Shown here: piece by piece, positions 20,704-31,315 of the stretch
Numbering within the stretch: position 1 is the stretch's first letter
Layout: every line of letters starts with the position of its first letter
Source: Exophiala sp. HKRS030
Taxonomy: Eukaryota; Ascomycota; Eurotiomycetes; Chaetothyriales; Herpotrichiellaceae
Reading direction: 5' to 3'
Assembly (NCBI GenBank): GCA_023897205.1
Contig: JAHWDD010000001.1
Span: forward strand, 1,922,001 to 1,986,000
DNA length: 64,000 bases
The notes under the pieces: generated by a model
What the model was told of the DNA's origin: nothing
The model's database searches: none
Seen by the model: only the letters and a program-made list of their open reading frames with translations
Translations under genes and position numbers: made by a program

Positions 20704-21918
20704 TTAAGGACGATGGACTGTCTGTGAGGTGTTGAATTTCCAGCTAAAGCAGTCCACACATTCATCATCAGATTCACAGACAGGAGTATTATTGTACGCT
20801 TCGAGAACTTCGTGTATAACAACGTTCAATCTATGATTGTTGATATTCAAATGCCAGCCCTTATCACCGACCGTATCGTACACACAGCGTTTGCCAGTAT
20901 GGCATTGGCTTTCGAATGCATAGCCAGCGACTGAGCACGAGGAAAAGTATCCGTTGCAGGCACCCATGAAGACGGGGTCTCCCGTGTTGCCGACGTGGTA
21001 GTCTGCCGTGTGAGGAGGAATGGCGATTCCCAGTCTTTGAGCCGGTAACCTCTGAGGCGGGGATTCAAACGCGATAGACGGCATGTTGAAGGTCAAGCCA
21101 ACCAGACTAGCTACCGCACCACCTAAAGAATGGCCAGTAACCCAGAAAGTGGCGTTTGGGTACCAGGAAGTGACATTCTGCATGACAGCAATCGCTGTCG
21201 GATAGTATCGATCCTTCTGGAGAAGCTCTTGAGTGATGCAAGTTGCATTACATTGAAACGTGTCGGTATCACAATCACAAACGGTGCCGTACCAGAATGG
21301 ATCAGGTCGTTGACTTGCGCAACAACAGCTGAACAGCATATTATCATTTAATCGATCATTGTTTCTCCATTTATCCCGTGGGTCGATCGTGGTGCCCTTG
21401 AAAGCAACTATGACCGTCTCGTTCCGCTTGTCGGTGAAGACATGGCCTCGTAGACCATCGCCTACCCAACCGAAGCTGTCTGAGCGATTGAAGCCCAGTG
21501 AACTGTTCAGCCAGTCAGGTTCCGATGGCTCCAGAGCGTATGCATCGCTGCACATCTTGGCCAGATTGATCTCGGTTGGTTTGTTAGATACATCTGGGAC
21601 ATTGGCTGGATGGTCTTCCCATCCATCATCTTGATCTGTCAATCCGAGATGTGTTTGGACACGACGACTCAAATAAAGTGTTCTTGTGTGAATGGCCAAT
21701 GGCTGGAGGGACTCATATTTGTTGTCCGAAGTTACTTGAAGTACCCTGCTGTCCGAGGCTGATATGGTGTGGAAGTCTCCCGCTCTAGATGAGTTACCAA
21801 ACTCGTGGAAGAAGGCATGTCCAAGGGTGAACTCTGCTTCTGGTGTCGCTCCCACCCCGTAACTCAAGCTTATACTGTCAGTCGCCAAGACTGAGTTCAG
21901 TATGGTATGAGCCTTCAT
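20704..21918 (-). CDS. atg15: Atg15-type autophagic lipase, N terminus uncertain
   Basis: Single exon from the first ATG, 404 aa. Atg15 degrades membranes of autophagic and multivesicular bodies in the vacuole. The class-3 lipase fold is clear: nucleophile GHSLGG (Ser264), acid NTGDPV (Asp about 314) and base NNHRLNVVI (His about 362). Family-specific Cys-rich blocks follow: LFSCCCASQ, VCDCDTDTFQCNATC, MGACNGYFSSCSVAGYAFES and ECVDCFSWKF. LAKMCSDAY and DGLRGHVF also match Atg15. The usual N-terminal signal-anchor before the EFTL block is not evident; the frame extends 23 codons upstream of 21918 without an ATG and then meets a stop, so an extra 5' exon upstream of about 21990 is likely. I could not place it with confidence. 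Confidence 0.85.
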   Translation of the reverse strand: MKAHTILNSVLATDSISLSYGVGATPEAEFTLGHAFFHEFGNSSRAGDFHTISASDSRVLQVTSDNKYESLQPLAIHTRTLYLSRRVQTHLGLTDQDDGWEDHPANVPDVSNKPTEINLAKMCSDAYALEPSEPDWLNSSLGFNRSDSFGWVGDGLRGHVFTDKRNETVIVAFKGTTIDPRDKWRNNDRLNDNMLFSCCCASQRPDPFWYGTVCDCDTDTFQCNATCITQELLQKDRYYPTAIAVMQNVTSWYPNATFWVTGHSLGGAVASLVGLTFNMPSIAFESPPQRLPAQRLGIAIPPHTADYHVGNTGDPVFMGACNGYFSSCSVAGYAFESQCHTGKRCVYDTVGDKGWHLNINNHRLNVVIHEVLEAYNNTPVCESDDECVDCFSWKFNTSQTVHRP

Positions 21919-22659
21919 TATCAGACAATCGTTGGGAGGTGGTGTCTGTACCAGGAGAGCAAGGAGAGGCTGCTTGTAGTTACTCACTCCAGTGGCAGTT
22001 CACCGAGCTTGGAAGCAGAGGCCTGGATGAGGGGTGAAGTGACTCCCAGCAAATGTCATAACGAAATGCCTCTTCAATCCCCAAGCGTTGAAAGCTGGAT
22101 AAATGTCGTAAAGAATGTTTCTGCCTGTTTGGTTGTCAATGTGATGATAACAAAGGGACAACCCTAGTTCTCTTGGGGATCGACCATACAAGTCAAGTAA
22201 GCCGAGGCCTAAACACCACGGGCTAAGACCACTAATAGGTGACGTTCTTTGTAAGGCTCCTTCGCCCCGTATTCCTGAGTACCATTTTTGCAGTGTGCCT
22301 CTGCCCACCAACTGATCACCCGGAGCGTCCTCGTATGTATTCTCTGAAGAAGTGTTGACAGTTAGAACACTCGGTGAGGTCGGAATCTCTGGTTAGATGC
22401 TTTTGCGTGGGGCGGCAGAGCCCACCACCCCTGTACTCTGTTGTACCTTGAAACGTATCTCACTTTTGTACAGCTTTCAAGCCTTGCTAGGTGAGAGTTA
22501 TTCGCAAATTGCGCCAGATAATTCTCTACCATTAGGGTCTATGAGATATATTTGCTTGAATATATTGATCTGCAGGCATATTCACCTGTTCAATTATGAC
22601 GCCCCAATGACACCACAAGTTTTCGAGGCTTTACTGTAGGTTACATGGTTTGTTCTCAA
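21919..22659. other. intergenic region, possible missing atg15 exon
   Basis: 741 bp between two minus-strand genes. An upstream first exon of atg15 coding for the membrane anchor could lie in the right-hand part just above 21990: a pyrimidine-rich acceptor-like CTTCACCCCTCATCCAG on the minus strand ends near 22021, followed by a frame that runs to about 21990. No matching start or donor was convincing. The remainder is the 3' flank of the kinase-like gene to its right and shows nothing else. Confidence 0.35.
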
Positions 22660-24012
22660 TCACTCCTCGGCTTTTCTTCGCGAAGACTTGCTATCTTCCG
22701 TGCCGTTTGTCCTCTTCCGCTTCTTCGACGTCGGCTCAAAGTCCGAGTCGTCCTCTGCATCATCCTCCGGATCAAATGTGTTCTCGTCGGGATCTACCAA
22801 GGCGTCAACGATCTTCTCGAGACCCATCTTATCACCGTCCTTGGTCTCGGAGACTTCAGGATCAACCCAACCTTCAGTGTAACTGCCGCCGAAGTCGATG
22901 ATCCAAAGATTGTCATCCTCGTCCACCATAAAATTGTCAGCTTTAGCATCACCCCACACGATGCCCTTCTGGTGGAGTTCTTTCACCACATCTTGAGCCT
23001 CGTCGGCCCACCGGAGTCGTTTCTCTTCAGGGACTTCGGAGCTGAGGAGTGTCGTCAGGGGTTTCGGCGAGGGAATATTTGTCAATAAAAGGCCCATGAT
23101 CTCCGTGGTGCTGTGTTCAAAGGCCACCAATCCCAACAGTCTAGGCACCATGATTTTGTCGCCCAGCCCTAGCGTTTCGATCTTTGAAAGCATCTTGATC
23201 TCGCGTTTGGTGGGTTGCGGTTGATCTGGGTCGACTGGTTTGAAGAAATAAACTTCATTGTTGTATTTGACGGCACCAGGATGAACAGGTTCCGGGTCGA
23301 CGATCTCGGACAAGACTTCAATGTCTTCTGGGCCGATCCAGGGCAAGTCCATCTCCTTGATATATTTGGGCATTGGCAACCTAGGGGTCAACTCTTCCAT
23401 TCTCCTCTGGAGCTCTTCTGTTTCTTCCAGCTCTTGAGGTGCGAGTCGATTGTCACTGAACTCTACTTCAAAGTAGTGTGTCTCTCCATGATACCATTCG
23501 TAAAGGGATTGCTTCTTGGAAGATGGGTTTCCCGGGGCGAGCCTGCGCGTTTCATCTTCAAAGGCGCCCAGGATCCAATTTTGCAAGCACAGTTCCGCAT
23601 CACTCTCTTTCTGCAACTCTTTATCTCCGGCGTCTTTCAGTCGCTCGTATTTGTCCGCACTCAGGTCGATGGCGCTATCTTTGTCGTCTCTCATAGGGCT
23701 TGACCGATCGGACTTAGGATCAGCCTCAGTACCCTTGCTAATGGCTTCATCTTCGGCAATGATGCCCTTGGTGATTGCTCCTTTGGTCGTGGCATTGTCA
23801 ATGTTGGCCTCGGCGACCTTCACGCTCCTCAATCGCTTTAGGTACTCTGTGAACACTTCACCGGAGCCGGATCCTCGAGGCCGACTCGCATCGACGATAA
23901 TGTGAAATCGGACGCCATTGATAAGAGCTGTGAGTGCACATGAGTCTTCATCATCGTAGAAGAAGTTCAAAATGTGACATGTTGGCTCCTGACCAGCATC
24001 TCCTACGGCCAT
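22660..24012 (-). CDS. protein kinase-like protein, fungal
   Basis: Single exon, 450 aa. The C-terminal half has the core of a kinase-like fold: a strand with Lys in VYFFKPV, a hinge-like MGLLLTNIPSPKPL, the catalytic-loop GIVWGDAKADNFMV near residue 350 and the metal-binding IDFGGS near 374. The catalytic loop has W-G-D where canonical kinases have H-R-D, but Asp, Asn and the DFG triplet are kept, so activity is possible. The N-terminal half is specific to fungi and acidic, with no named domain. The tail (DDDSDFEP then KKRKR) is an acidic stretch plus a probable nuclear localisation signal. This class of fungal-specific kinase-like genes is common in Pezizomycotina and its targets are unknown. 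It faces away from the hydrolase at 25014. Confidence 0.75.
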   Translation of the reverse strand: MAVGDAGQEPTCHILNFFYDDEDSCALTALINGVRFHIIVDASRPRGSGSGEVFTEYLKRLRSVKVAEANIDNATTKGAITKGIIAEDEAISKGTEADPKSDRSSPMRDDKDSAIDLSADKYERLKDAGDKELQKESDAELCLQNWILGAFEDETRRLAPGNPSSKKQSLYEWYHGETHYFEVEFSDNRLAPQELEETEELQRRMEELTPRLPMPKYIKEMDLPWIGPEDIEVLSEIVDPEPVHPGAVKYNNEVYFFKPVDPDQPQPTKREIKMLSKIETLGLGDKIMVPRLLGLVAFEHSTTEIMGLLLTNIPSPKPLTTLLSSEVPEEKRLRWADEAQDVVKELHQKGIVWGDAKADNFMVDEDDNLWIIDFGGSYTEGWVDPEVSETKDGDKMGLEKIVDALVDPDENTFDPEDDAEDDSDFEPTSKKRKRTNGTEDSKSSRRKAEE

Positions 24013-25013
24013 GATGGAGCAGCGCCGTGTCTATGGAGTTCACTGAAAAGTTCCATCGCGTCTAAGCACTTTACGCGTGATAAAGACACTGTCCACAGAA
24101 CTGAGCTACCAGAGTGTCGGCGTCATGGATATGGTTCAAGGTGTCGCAAATCTGATGGCATCATCGATATCTCGGGCGATCGACAGGTACGATCGCTGCT
24201 AAAATGGAATCGCCAATAGACAGCCGAGATGCCTATAGATCGTGCCGCAAGGGCTATCAGGGCTAATTTATAAGGGGCCGGTGCTCAGCACCGTACGTAG
24301 ACGTCACGACAAATCCTTCCGTCGTCAGAGTATCGAAGAGGGTCTTTTGAAACTTGCATATACCTGTGGTATGACCAAGCCTGGTACCAACGTTCTTCTT
24401 TCATGGCAAGGGAGTACGACAACCTTACAGAGCCACCTGTATCTAAAGATGCGGCTCAATTCTGATGCTCATCGTATCAAATACCCTCGCCTGATCCAGC
24501 TGAAATTTCTTTCTATCAACACCTACAGGCAAAGCCCGGGGCTAGGATACTCTATTGTCTTAATGCTCAATGCACCTATCTTTGAGCCACACGGCCATGA
24601 TGGCGTAAAGTCATCATAATATCGCTAAAATATTGCGGACACATCGATGACACCTGGACGAGCATCGTATTGAAGAGGCCAAACGAGCCTATGGCTTCGA
24701 GACATCGGTCTCGAAAAGATTGAACATCGTAGCTTTTACAGTCTTCAAACTTTCCCAAGAATCTTGCTAAGTTCTGATAACGCGAGTGCGATATGAATGA
24801 AGAATGAAAAAAGGCATTATACCGTTCACATTTCGGGTTCTGGCGCAAGCAATGTTGCCTTCCCCTTCATTCACTGCCAAAGGCATGCTTTGTTAGAATA
24901 TTCAGGGTCTGCTGCGCGAAAATTTGCGGCACATAGACCAAGACCTATACGTTTACCCGACTTCTTCACTTCGACCTCATTCTCTTCTTGGTTTCTGCAT
25001 GCTTACAGTGAAA
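24013..25013. other. divergent intergenic region
   Basis: About 1 kb between the kinase-like gene and the TAP-like hydrolase gene. AATTTATAAGG near 24265 resembles a TATA box on the plus strand but is 740 bp from the next ATG. No gene, repeat or motif copy was recognised. Open frames here lack any domain signal. Confidence 0.4.
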
Positions 25014-27022
25014 ATGAGGGCTTTGTCACTTTTTGTTGCTGTGGCGCTCGATGTATTGCTTGCAAGTGCTGATGATATCAAGCGTGCTAAGGTTCATGCT
25101 CGAGATGTATGCATTGACTGCCACACAAATGTATCCTCTCCAGGCGGTGGTGGTGCTCGTGGGATCTGGTGGACTGACAAATGCACCAAGTTGGCCGCCG
25201 TGACAGCTATGCCATTGCAATGTGCAGACCTGGATGTGCCTCTCGACTACACTCAGCCAGGATTGGAGAACTTGACTCTGACACTGGTCAAAGTTGCCGC
25301 GGTCAACCGGCCCGTGAAAGGAAGTATCATTTTCAATCCCGGGGGTCCAGGAGGAAGTGGTATTCAAACCGTGATCGCAAATGCGCGTTCATGGCTAACG
25401 TGAGTGTGGCGTTGACATTGAACGATATCTTTCTCCTTACTCGAGCTGACAAGAACAGTTTGACTGGTGGTCACTACAACCTTCTCGGTTTTGATCCAAG
25501 GTTTGCACCCAGATTTTGTCAGAATGAGTCACTGCTGACAATCGGCAGAGGTGTAAACAATACCTTGCCTTACTCGTGTAACATGCCAGGAGGCGCATGC
25601 AAGACTTTGAGCCCAGCATCACCACTGGCCAATGCCTCTGATGTGGCAATTGGACAAAGATTTGCGGCTTCGAACATAAGATCTTCACGTTGCCTCAACA
25701 GGACCGGAGATGTCGGACGTCTGCTCGGAACGGCCTTTGTTGTTCGCGATATGGTCCAGATCATTGATGCTCTCAACGAAGATGGCCTGCTTCGATACTA
25801 TGGTCAGACTCATCAGGCAACATCAAATGCGACAATGTCGTACTGACATTGATAGGTTACTCATGGGGGACTTTACTGGGAGCAACCTTCGCCGCCATGT
25901 ACCCTGAAAGAGTAGATAAAATGGTGCTTGACGGTAACGTCAATGTGCACGAGTACTATTCAGGCTGGTCAGTCAACTCACCTTGTTACTCCAGGAATGC
26001 CCCCTAACTTGGTCAGGGAAATCCAAAGCCCGATCAACATGGACGACACTTACGATGCCATCTTCTCAGGTTGTGTGGCGACTCCGACCGTCTGTCCGCT
26101 GGCCGAGTTATACTCGACTGCCAAGCAGATGCAATCAGTTGTTGATGACTTCCTTGTAGCGCTCAAGTACAATCCGGTTCCCTATATTTCTAGTCAAGGC
26201 CTTCAGACGGCCACGTACGGCAAGGTCAAGACAGCCATCGTTTTGGCACTATACAGTCCCTCCAACTGGCCTCAACTGGCGCAGGGGTTCATAGAGATGC
26301 TCTCTTGGAACTTCACCGGCTTCTTCGATGTCGCTTCATCCTGGTACGCCGGCCCAGATGATGGAGACGATGATCTCAGTGCCGCAATAACTTGCGGGGA
26401 GCAGGCGTTTCGTGCAGACAGTGTTCAAGACCTTAAACCACTCCTCGACGCGATAACTGCGTCGAGCAGATTCGGTGGTCTGGACTTCGGTACCGATAAT
26501 GCGTTTGCCTGTTCGACTTGGAGACAGGAAGCGAAAGAGGTTTACTCGGGCGACTTTCGGGTCAAGACTCATTTTCCGGTGTTGTTCATCGGGAACACGT
26601 ACGATCCTGTGACACCATTGGCATCGGCTCTGAACACCAGTGCGGGATTCGAAGAAAGTGTCGTACTTCAACACAACGGATACGGGGTATGTCATGCAAG
26701 ATCCACACTCGATCTCTGAGGCTCACGGGAACAATAGCACACTTCAATTGCACAGCCTTCGTTATGTACAGCAAAGGTCATTCGTGCTTACTTTAACGAC
26801 AGTAATCTCCCTCCACCTGGCGAAATCTGTCAGCCAGAGCTTCCATTGTACTCTGAAAACATCGGAATAGGTGATTGGACCGGCTTGAGCAATCGGACTA
26901 CGGCCGGAGCAGCTGTAATTCAGTCGAATGTGGATGATGGTCTCACACTTTTGACAGCAGTGTCAGAAATCGCGGCTGCAACCTCGCCGCGGTATAGGAA
27001 ACACGGCCTCAGACTCCCCTAA
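25014..27022 (+). CDS. secreted TAP-like alpha/beta hydrolase
   Basis: Five exons: 25014-25399, 25459-25802, 25856-25967, 26017-26686 and 26738-27022; introns 49-59 bp; 598 aa. It belongs to the tripeptidyl-aminopeptidase-like branch of alpha/beta hydrolases (peptidase S33 type) and probably trims peptides outside the cell. A signal peptide (MRALSLFVAVALDVLLASA) starts at the ATG. The oxyanion-region motif is FNPGGPGGSG, the nucleophile elbow is GYSWGT (Ser246), the acid lies in GNTYDPVTP (Asp about 477), and the base is the His of GYGHTS (about 505), which is formed exactly across the last splice. The C-terminal TAP domain SLCTAKVIRAYFNDSNLPPP confirms the family. Donors of introns 2 and 3 (GTCAGA, GTCAGT) are unusual but give the only in-frame solution and have CTGAC/CTAAC branch sites. 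Confidence 0.88.
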
Positions 27023-27105
27023 CGCAAAGTCGCCATGCTTCTTTGGAGGGGAAACTAGTTGGATACTAAAAATCAACCCCCTGCGTTGGATAATTGGTTG
27101 GAACC

Positions 27106-28884
27106 TTATGCCTCCGACTTATCTTGCTTCAGGATCTTTCTAATCAATGCTGGCAAGTCGCTCGGAGCTTGAGAGTCGAATGTCTTGGCTCTCCAGGCTA
27201 CAATACCATCAGGTCGAACAAGAACTGCTCCAGTCTTGTCAGTTCCGCAGAACTCTGCCCACATACCTTCGCGGTCGGTCCAATTTGTTTCTCCGTCGAT
27301 GACTTCGATGTCCATGAGCTCACTCTTTGCTTTATCCCAGATACCGGCAGTTTGCGTCAATAGAACAAACCGATCAAGTTTGACCAGGTCTCTTGTCGAG
27401 GTCATTTCTCCCTGCCTTTGAAGCCAGGCGTGCGGAAGATTATGACCAGGGACGGTAGAAGGATGGTATTTGGTGATATTGAGCGAGCCATTTTCGAGAA
27501 GTTGCCCGTCGTGCCGGCTTTCTTTGCCTTCGTCACTGATATCTGCCGTAGGGTAAAACCAGCCTATCTCAATTCCAGGGGCATGAAATTCGAGATCCAG
27601 AAGCTCTCCAGCCTTTTTAACAGCGTCTCTTTTTGCAGGATGCTCTGGGTGTGTGGGGTCAAAGTATTTGTGCAACGCCCTGAGGTTGTCCTCCGTAGTC
27701 GTCTCGGCTGTGATCCCCACCGCACTATCCATTATGTTGCTGTGATTTCTCATGTTATGTAGACTGTTGGTGGCAACTCGTTGCGCAATCGGTTGGCGTT
27801 CTTCTTGATAGGTATCGAGGAGCGCATCGTAACTTTCAGGCGTTTCCGCCTTGACGGCGAGAGCCAACTTCCATATCAGATTGTGTGCGTCTTGGATGCC
27901 GGTGTTCATCCCCAGAGCACCCCACGGCGGTACACGGTGGCATGCGTCACCTACGAGGAATATACGGCCTCCTTCGCTCCGGTAGTGTTCACTGACCCTG
28001 GAATTCACCATCCAGTGACTTAGGCTCATCAGCTCAACGTCGAGGTCGGGCAGTTCTAAGCTGCGTTTGATCCGCTGGACCATAGATTGAGAGTCGAATT
28101 TTTCAGGATCGTCAGGATGTCTTGGGGCAGCATAGACCCATTCGGCCTTTGTTTGCCAGGACGGGTAATAAGGACCCAGATGGTACAGATAGCCACCTCC
28201 CAAGCTCCCTTTCAGCTTCGGATTCATAATCCAGGAGATGAAGACTCTCTTATCTGGATGAACAGAAGTGAGATCGGCTTTGAAGTGTGCCGTGACCATG
28301 TCAACGATGTCTTGTTCTCCTTGCCAGTCGATACCGATGCTTTCTGCAAGGCCTCTACCTCCATCGGCCCCTAGCACGTAGCTTGCGTGGACTTGTTCCT
28401 GACTGCCGTCTTTCTTCTCCACAGTCAGAATGACTCGATCGGACTTCTCTTCAACCTTTGTGACTTTTGTATTGTATCTGATGGCGTCACTGTTCAACTC
28501 CAACGCCCGCTTCTGTAGAATCGGTTCGAGACGTATCTGAGCCAGCATACTGTACTGGGCTGGGCTGGCGCGCTTATACTCATCGACATACTTTCCCCCT
28601 CCCCATGCTTCTCTGCCGTATACTTCACGACCATCTGGACCCAGACTGGTATACCACGCCGTTCTGCTTACCGATGTCAACGGCGCGCGATGTTTCTTGA
28701 CGTCTTCTTCAACTCCAAGCTGACGAAAGATCTCGATTGTTCTTTGGTTCAAGCCGCATGCCTTGGGATGTATTGAGGTACCCGGGAATTGCTCGAAGAC
28801 AGTATGCTGTATTCCATGCATAGACAACAGAATTGACGAAACAAGTCCAACTGGGCCTCCACCAATTACAACGATGGGCAGCAT
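27106..28884 (-). CDS. FAD-dependent aromatic ring hydroxylase
   Basis: Single exon, 592 aa. It resembles the phenol/2,4-dichlorophenol hydroxylase group of flavin monooxygenases, which add oxygen to phenolic rings using NAD(P)H and O2. The dinucleotide fold is IVVIGGGPVGLVSS at the N terminus, the middle DG motif is LGADGGRGLAE, and the flavin-ribityl motif is FLVGDACHRVPPWGALGMN near residues 305-325. The last 150 residues, ending with AVLVRPDGIVAWRAK, form the thioredoxin-like C-terminal domain typical of this subgroup. The ATG at 28884 is chosen because it directly precedes the first strand; the longer frame starts at a GTG. It is divergent from a zinc alcohol dehydrogenase 475 bp away, and the pair may act on aromatic substrates (inference). 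Its stop is 83 bp from that of the opposing hydrolase. Confidence 0.9.
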   Translation of the reverse strand: MLPIVVIGGGPVGLVSSILLSMHGIQHTVFEQFPGTSIHPKACGLNQRTIEIFRQLGVEEDVKKHRAPLTSVSRTAWYTSLGPDGREVYGREAWGGGKYVDEYKRASPAQYSMLAQIRLEPILQKRALELNSDAIRYNTKVTKVEEKSDRVILTVEKKDGSQEQVHASYVLGADGGRGLAESIGIDWQGEQDIVDMVTAHFKADLTSVHPDKRVFISWIMNPKLKGSLGGGYLYHLGPYYPSWQTKAEWVYAAPRHPDDPEKFDSQSMVQRIKRSLELPDLDVELMSLSHWMVNSRVSEHYRSEGGRIFLVGDACHRVPPWGALGMNTGIQDAHNLIWKLALAVKAETPESYDALLDTYQEERQPIAQRVATNSLHNMRNHSNIMDSAVGITAETTTEDNLRALHKYFDPTHPEHPAKRDAVKKAGELLDLEFHAPGIEIGWFYPTADISDEGKESRHDGQLLENGSLNITKYHPSTVPGHNLPHAWLQRQGEMTSTRDLVKLDRFVLLTQTAGIWDKAKSELMDIEVIDGETNWTDREGMWAEFCGTDKTGAVLVRPDGIVAWRAKTFDSQAPSDLPALIRKILKQDKSEA

Positions 28885-29359
28885 GATGGCTTCAACAAAT
28901 GACAAGTCGGGGGCGCCCACAAATCACAGGACGAAGGCTATTTCGAATGACAAGACTGTCCAGAACATGGCTGATGTGAGTTTCCTGGCACGCTCCTTCA
29001 GGGCAAGCGTTTGTGACTTGAAAATAAAAGAAAACGCCCGAGTGCCGTGATCGGTGCCCGGCAGCTGTGGGACCGAACCTATCCGACCCCATGTGGGAGA
29101 GATTGAACTACTGTGCGGGTATATCTAGGTAACTCCACAAGGTCAAAAAGCAGTACTTGTAGTTTGGTAAATCTCTTGGTCGATATTTTCCTAGGAGCAG
29201 GAAGATCACAGCAGATAAGTTTGACTGGTGCATCCCTCTTGAAGAACGACCAGTTCCTACAGAGATCACGCCACTTGCTCGAATAACGGGCGAAAAGCTT
29301 CCAAAGGCTCAGTTGCTCGATTTCGCAATCAAAACACCCTCAAAGTGTCCTCAGCAACG
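28885..29359. other. shared promoter region of hydroxylase and dehydrogenase
   Basis: 475 bp between the starts of two divergently transcribed oxidoreductase genes. It is short enough to act as one bidirectional promoter. No clear TATA box, inverted repeat or TACGGAGTA copy was seen. Confidence 0.45.
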
Positions 29360-30885
29360 ATGTTGACTGAAGCTCTGGTGGTCTCTGAGCCTGGCGCAGC
29401 GTTCAAATATCAGAAAGTCCAGCTTCAGGATGATTTGAGACCCGACGAGGTGGCAGTCCGCATAAAGGCGACTGGTGTTTGTCACACGGACCTGAATTTT
29501 GCGAACGAGAAGTCTATGCCTGAACTATATCCTGCCGTGCTAGGTCATGAAGGAGCAGGTATCGTCGAGCGGGTTGGCTCGGAGGTCACAAAAGTGTCGC
29601 CAGGTGATCATGTGATCGTTTGTTACTCGAGCTGTGGCCGATGCAAGTACTGCCTTCGCAAGGAGACCTCATACTGCGATTTATGGTTCCAATACAACTT
29701 TGGCATAGGCCGATTGGACGGATCAAAGACTTTCTCCTCCACGACAGATGGCAAACGCATTACCTCCCACTTTTTTGGTCAAAGCAGCTTTGCAAAGCAC
29801 ATTCTTGTATCGGAGAATGGGCTGGTGAAGGTCGACAAGGATATTTCTTTTGAGAAATTGGCACCGCTAGGGTGCGGCGTGATGACGGGCGCAGGAGGTA
29901 CGATGTGATGTTTGAATGGTATCATGAGTTGCGTTACTAACCGACAATCAACAGCGATGCTGAATGTTATCGAACCGACATCTGAGATGGCGGTCGTGGT
30001 AGTCGGTGCTGGAACAGTCGGCCTAGCAGCAATAGTGAGTCTCATGCCCTTTCAATGCGCGTTTCCCCAATGCTCCTCTCTTTCAATGTTGGTGTATTTT
30101 ACTCCTCAGCGACCTCCCCTTTCTCAACGCATGTAGGTTCCGGTATGGCAAGGCGCAAGGAACTCCAGGCTATGTTGCAACGGCCATAATCTTTGAGGAG
30201 GGAGCCTGCCTAGTTGAACAACATATCAAGTCTCGATCAGTGCAAATGCTCGTTGCATCGTCGTCTCTGTCACCAAATACAGATGTTTTGTGAGGACACT
30301 TGGTCATTTCCTGACTATATTGCAGATGGCTTTGAAGATGCTCGATCAACCTCCTAAAAAGATTATCGCCGTGGACGTAGTCGCAGATCGCTTGGAAATG
30401 GCCCGGGCCTATGGAGCGACTCACGGAGTAAACTCCAAGATCCGGCCAGATCTCATGAAGGTGCTTATGGATATCACGAATGGACGAGGCGTAGATGGCG
30501 CTCTTGACACAACAGGTCGTCCGGCGGTCCTCAAGGGGCTCATTCACAGCGCCGCGAGGAAGGGCAAAGTCGTATCGGTGGGCGTAGGAGACGTAAGTTC
30601 TGGGTCGCCACAACTCACTATGAGAGACACTGACTGTGCCTTCAGCTTTCAGCGGAAGCATCATACAATATATTTGAAATGGTCAACTCAGGTTGCAGCT
30701 ACATCGGATGCTGTGAAGGAAACTGTTTTCCGCCCGAATTTCTTCCGCGGTTGTTGGCAGCGAATCAGGCGGGAAGATTCCCATTCCATGACTTGATCAA
30801 GACGTATGCGGCGAAGGAAATGGGACAAGTCATCGATGATATCCATAGCGGCAAGACCGTGAAGGCTGTATTGCTCTGGGATTAA
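29360..30885 (+). CDS. zinc-dependent alcohol dehydrogenase, aryl-alcohol type
   Basis: Four exons: 29360-29897, 29955-30034, 30326-30592 and 30646-30885; 374 aa. It interconverts an alcohol and its aldehyde with NAD; the best fit is the benzyl/aryl-alcohol dehydrogenase branch, as judged by the cofactor and Cys pattern and the tail NIFEMVNSG...PEFLPRLL. Catalytic zinc ligands are Cys41 (GVCHTD), His63 (GHEGAG) and Cys174 (PLGCGVMTGAG). Structural zinc ligands are Cys92, 95, 98 and 106. The Rossmann motif is VVGAGTVGLAA with an acidic residue in AVDVVADR, which favours NAD. The start is the ATG at 29360; the longer frame begins at GTG. Intron 2 is 291 bp, about five times the usual size. The neighbouring divergent FAD hydroxylase suggests a role in aromatic breakdown (inference). 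Confidence 0.88.
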
Positions 30886-31315
30886 TCCCTCGAAGGACGT
30901 TTACCTGCGATGATGCGGCACATACTTGTAGAAGATTAAGGCTACCGGCCCACGAAGCGCAATGGAAATCTTTCGAAAATCAGAAAATATTTCTCCTAGA
31001 ATCACGATTAGTGGACCAAGGAGTGGCTGAGGCGCCTTTTCGATCCTGTCACTGAGGACTTTCCATTGGGATCTTTGTTCGGATATGACAACCTCTTCGC
31101 CACCAACCAAACATGCTTACCAAGACAAGGCTGGGACAACAAGGCTTGGCCTCAGCCTTGGAGTGGGGTTCATCGATCAGTAGCGTCCGGAAGGTTCCAG
31201 CCTTGTTTATGCAACACTTCTGCCTCTGTTCAACGGCGACGGCGGCTTTGCAGCCATCGCAGTGGCGAGTTGCTCTCTCTTTGACCCAGTAGATCTCATA
31301 TATCTCTAGCCCACC
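30886..31315. other. intergenic region, tandem genes
   Basis: 430 bp holding the 3' flank of the dehydrogenase and the promoter of the AN1 zinc-finger gene. Nothing beyond unremarkable mixed sequence was seen. Confidence 0.4.

Noticed and set aside
20704..21987. Atg15 start at 21987
   Set aside because: That codon is GTG; the first ATG in frame is at 21918.
27106..31315. Secondary-metabolite gene cluster around the hydroxylase
   Set aside because: No backbone synthase, cluster regulator or transporter is nearby; flanking genes are housekeeping.
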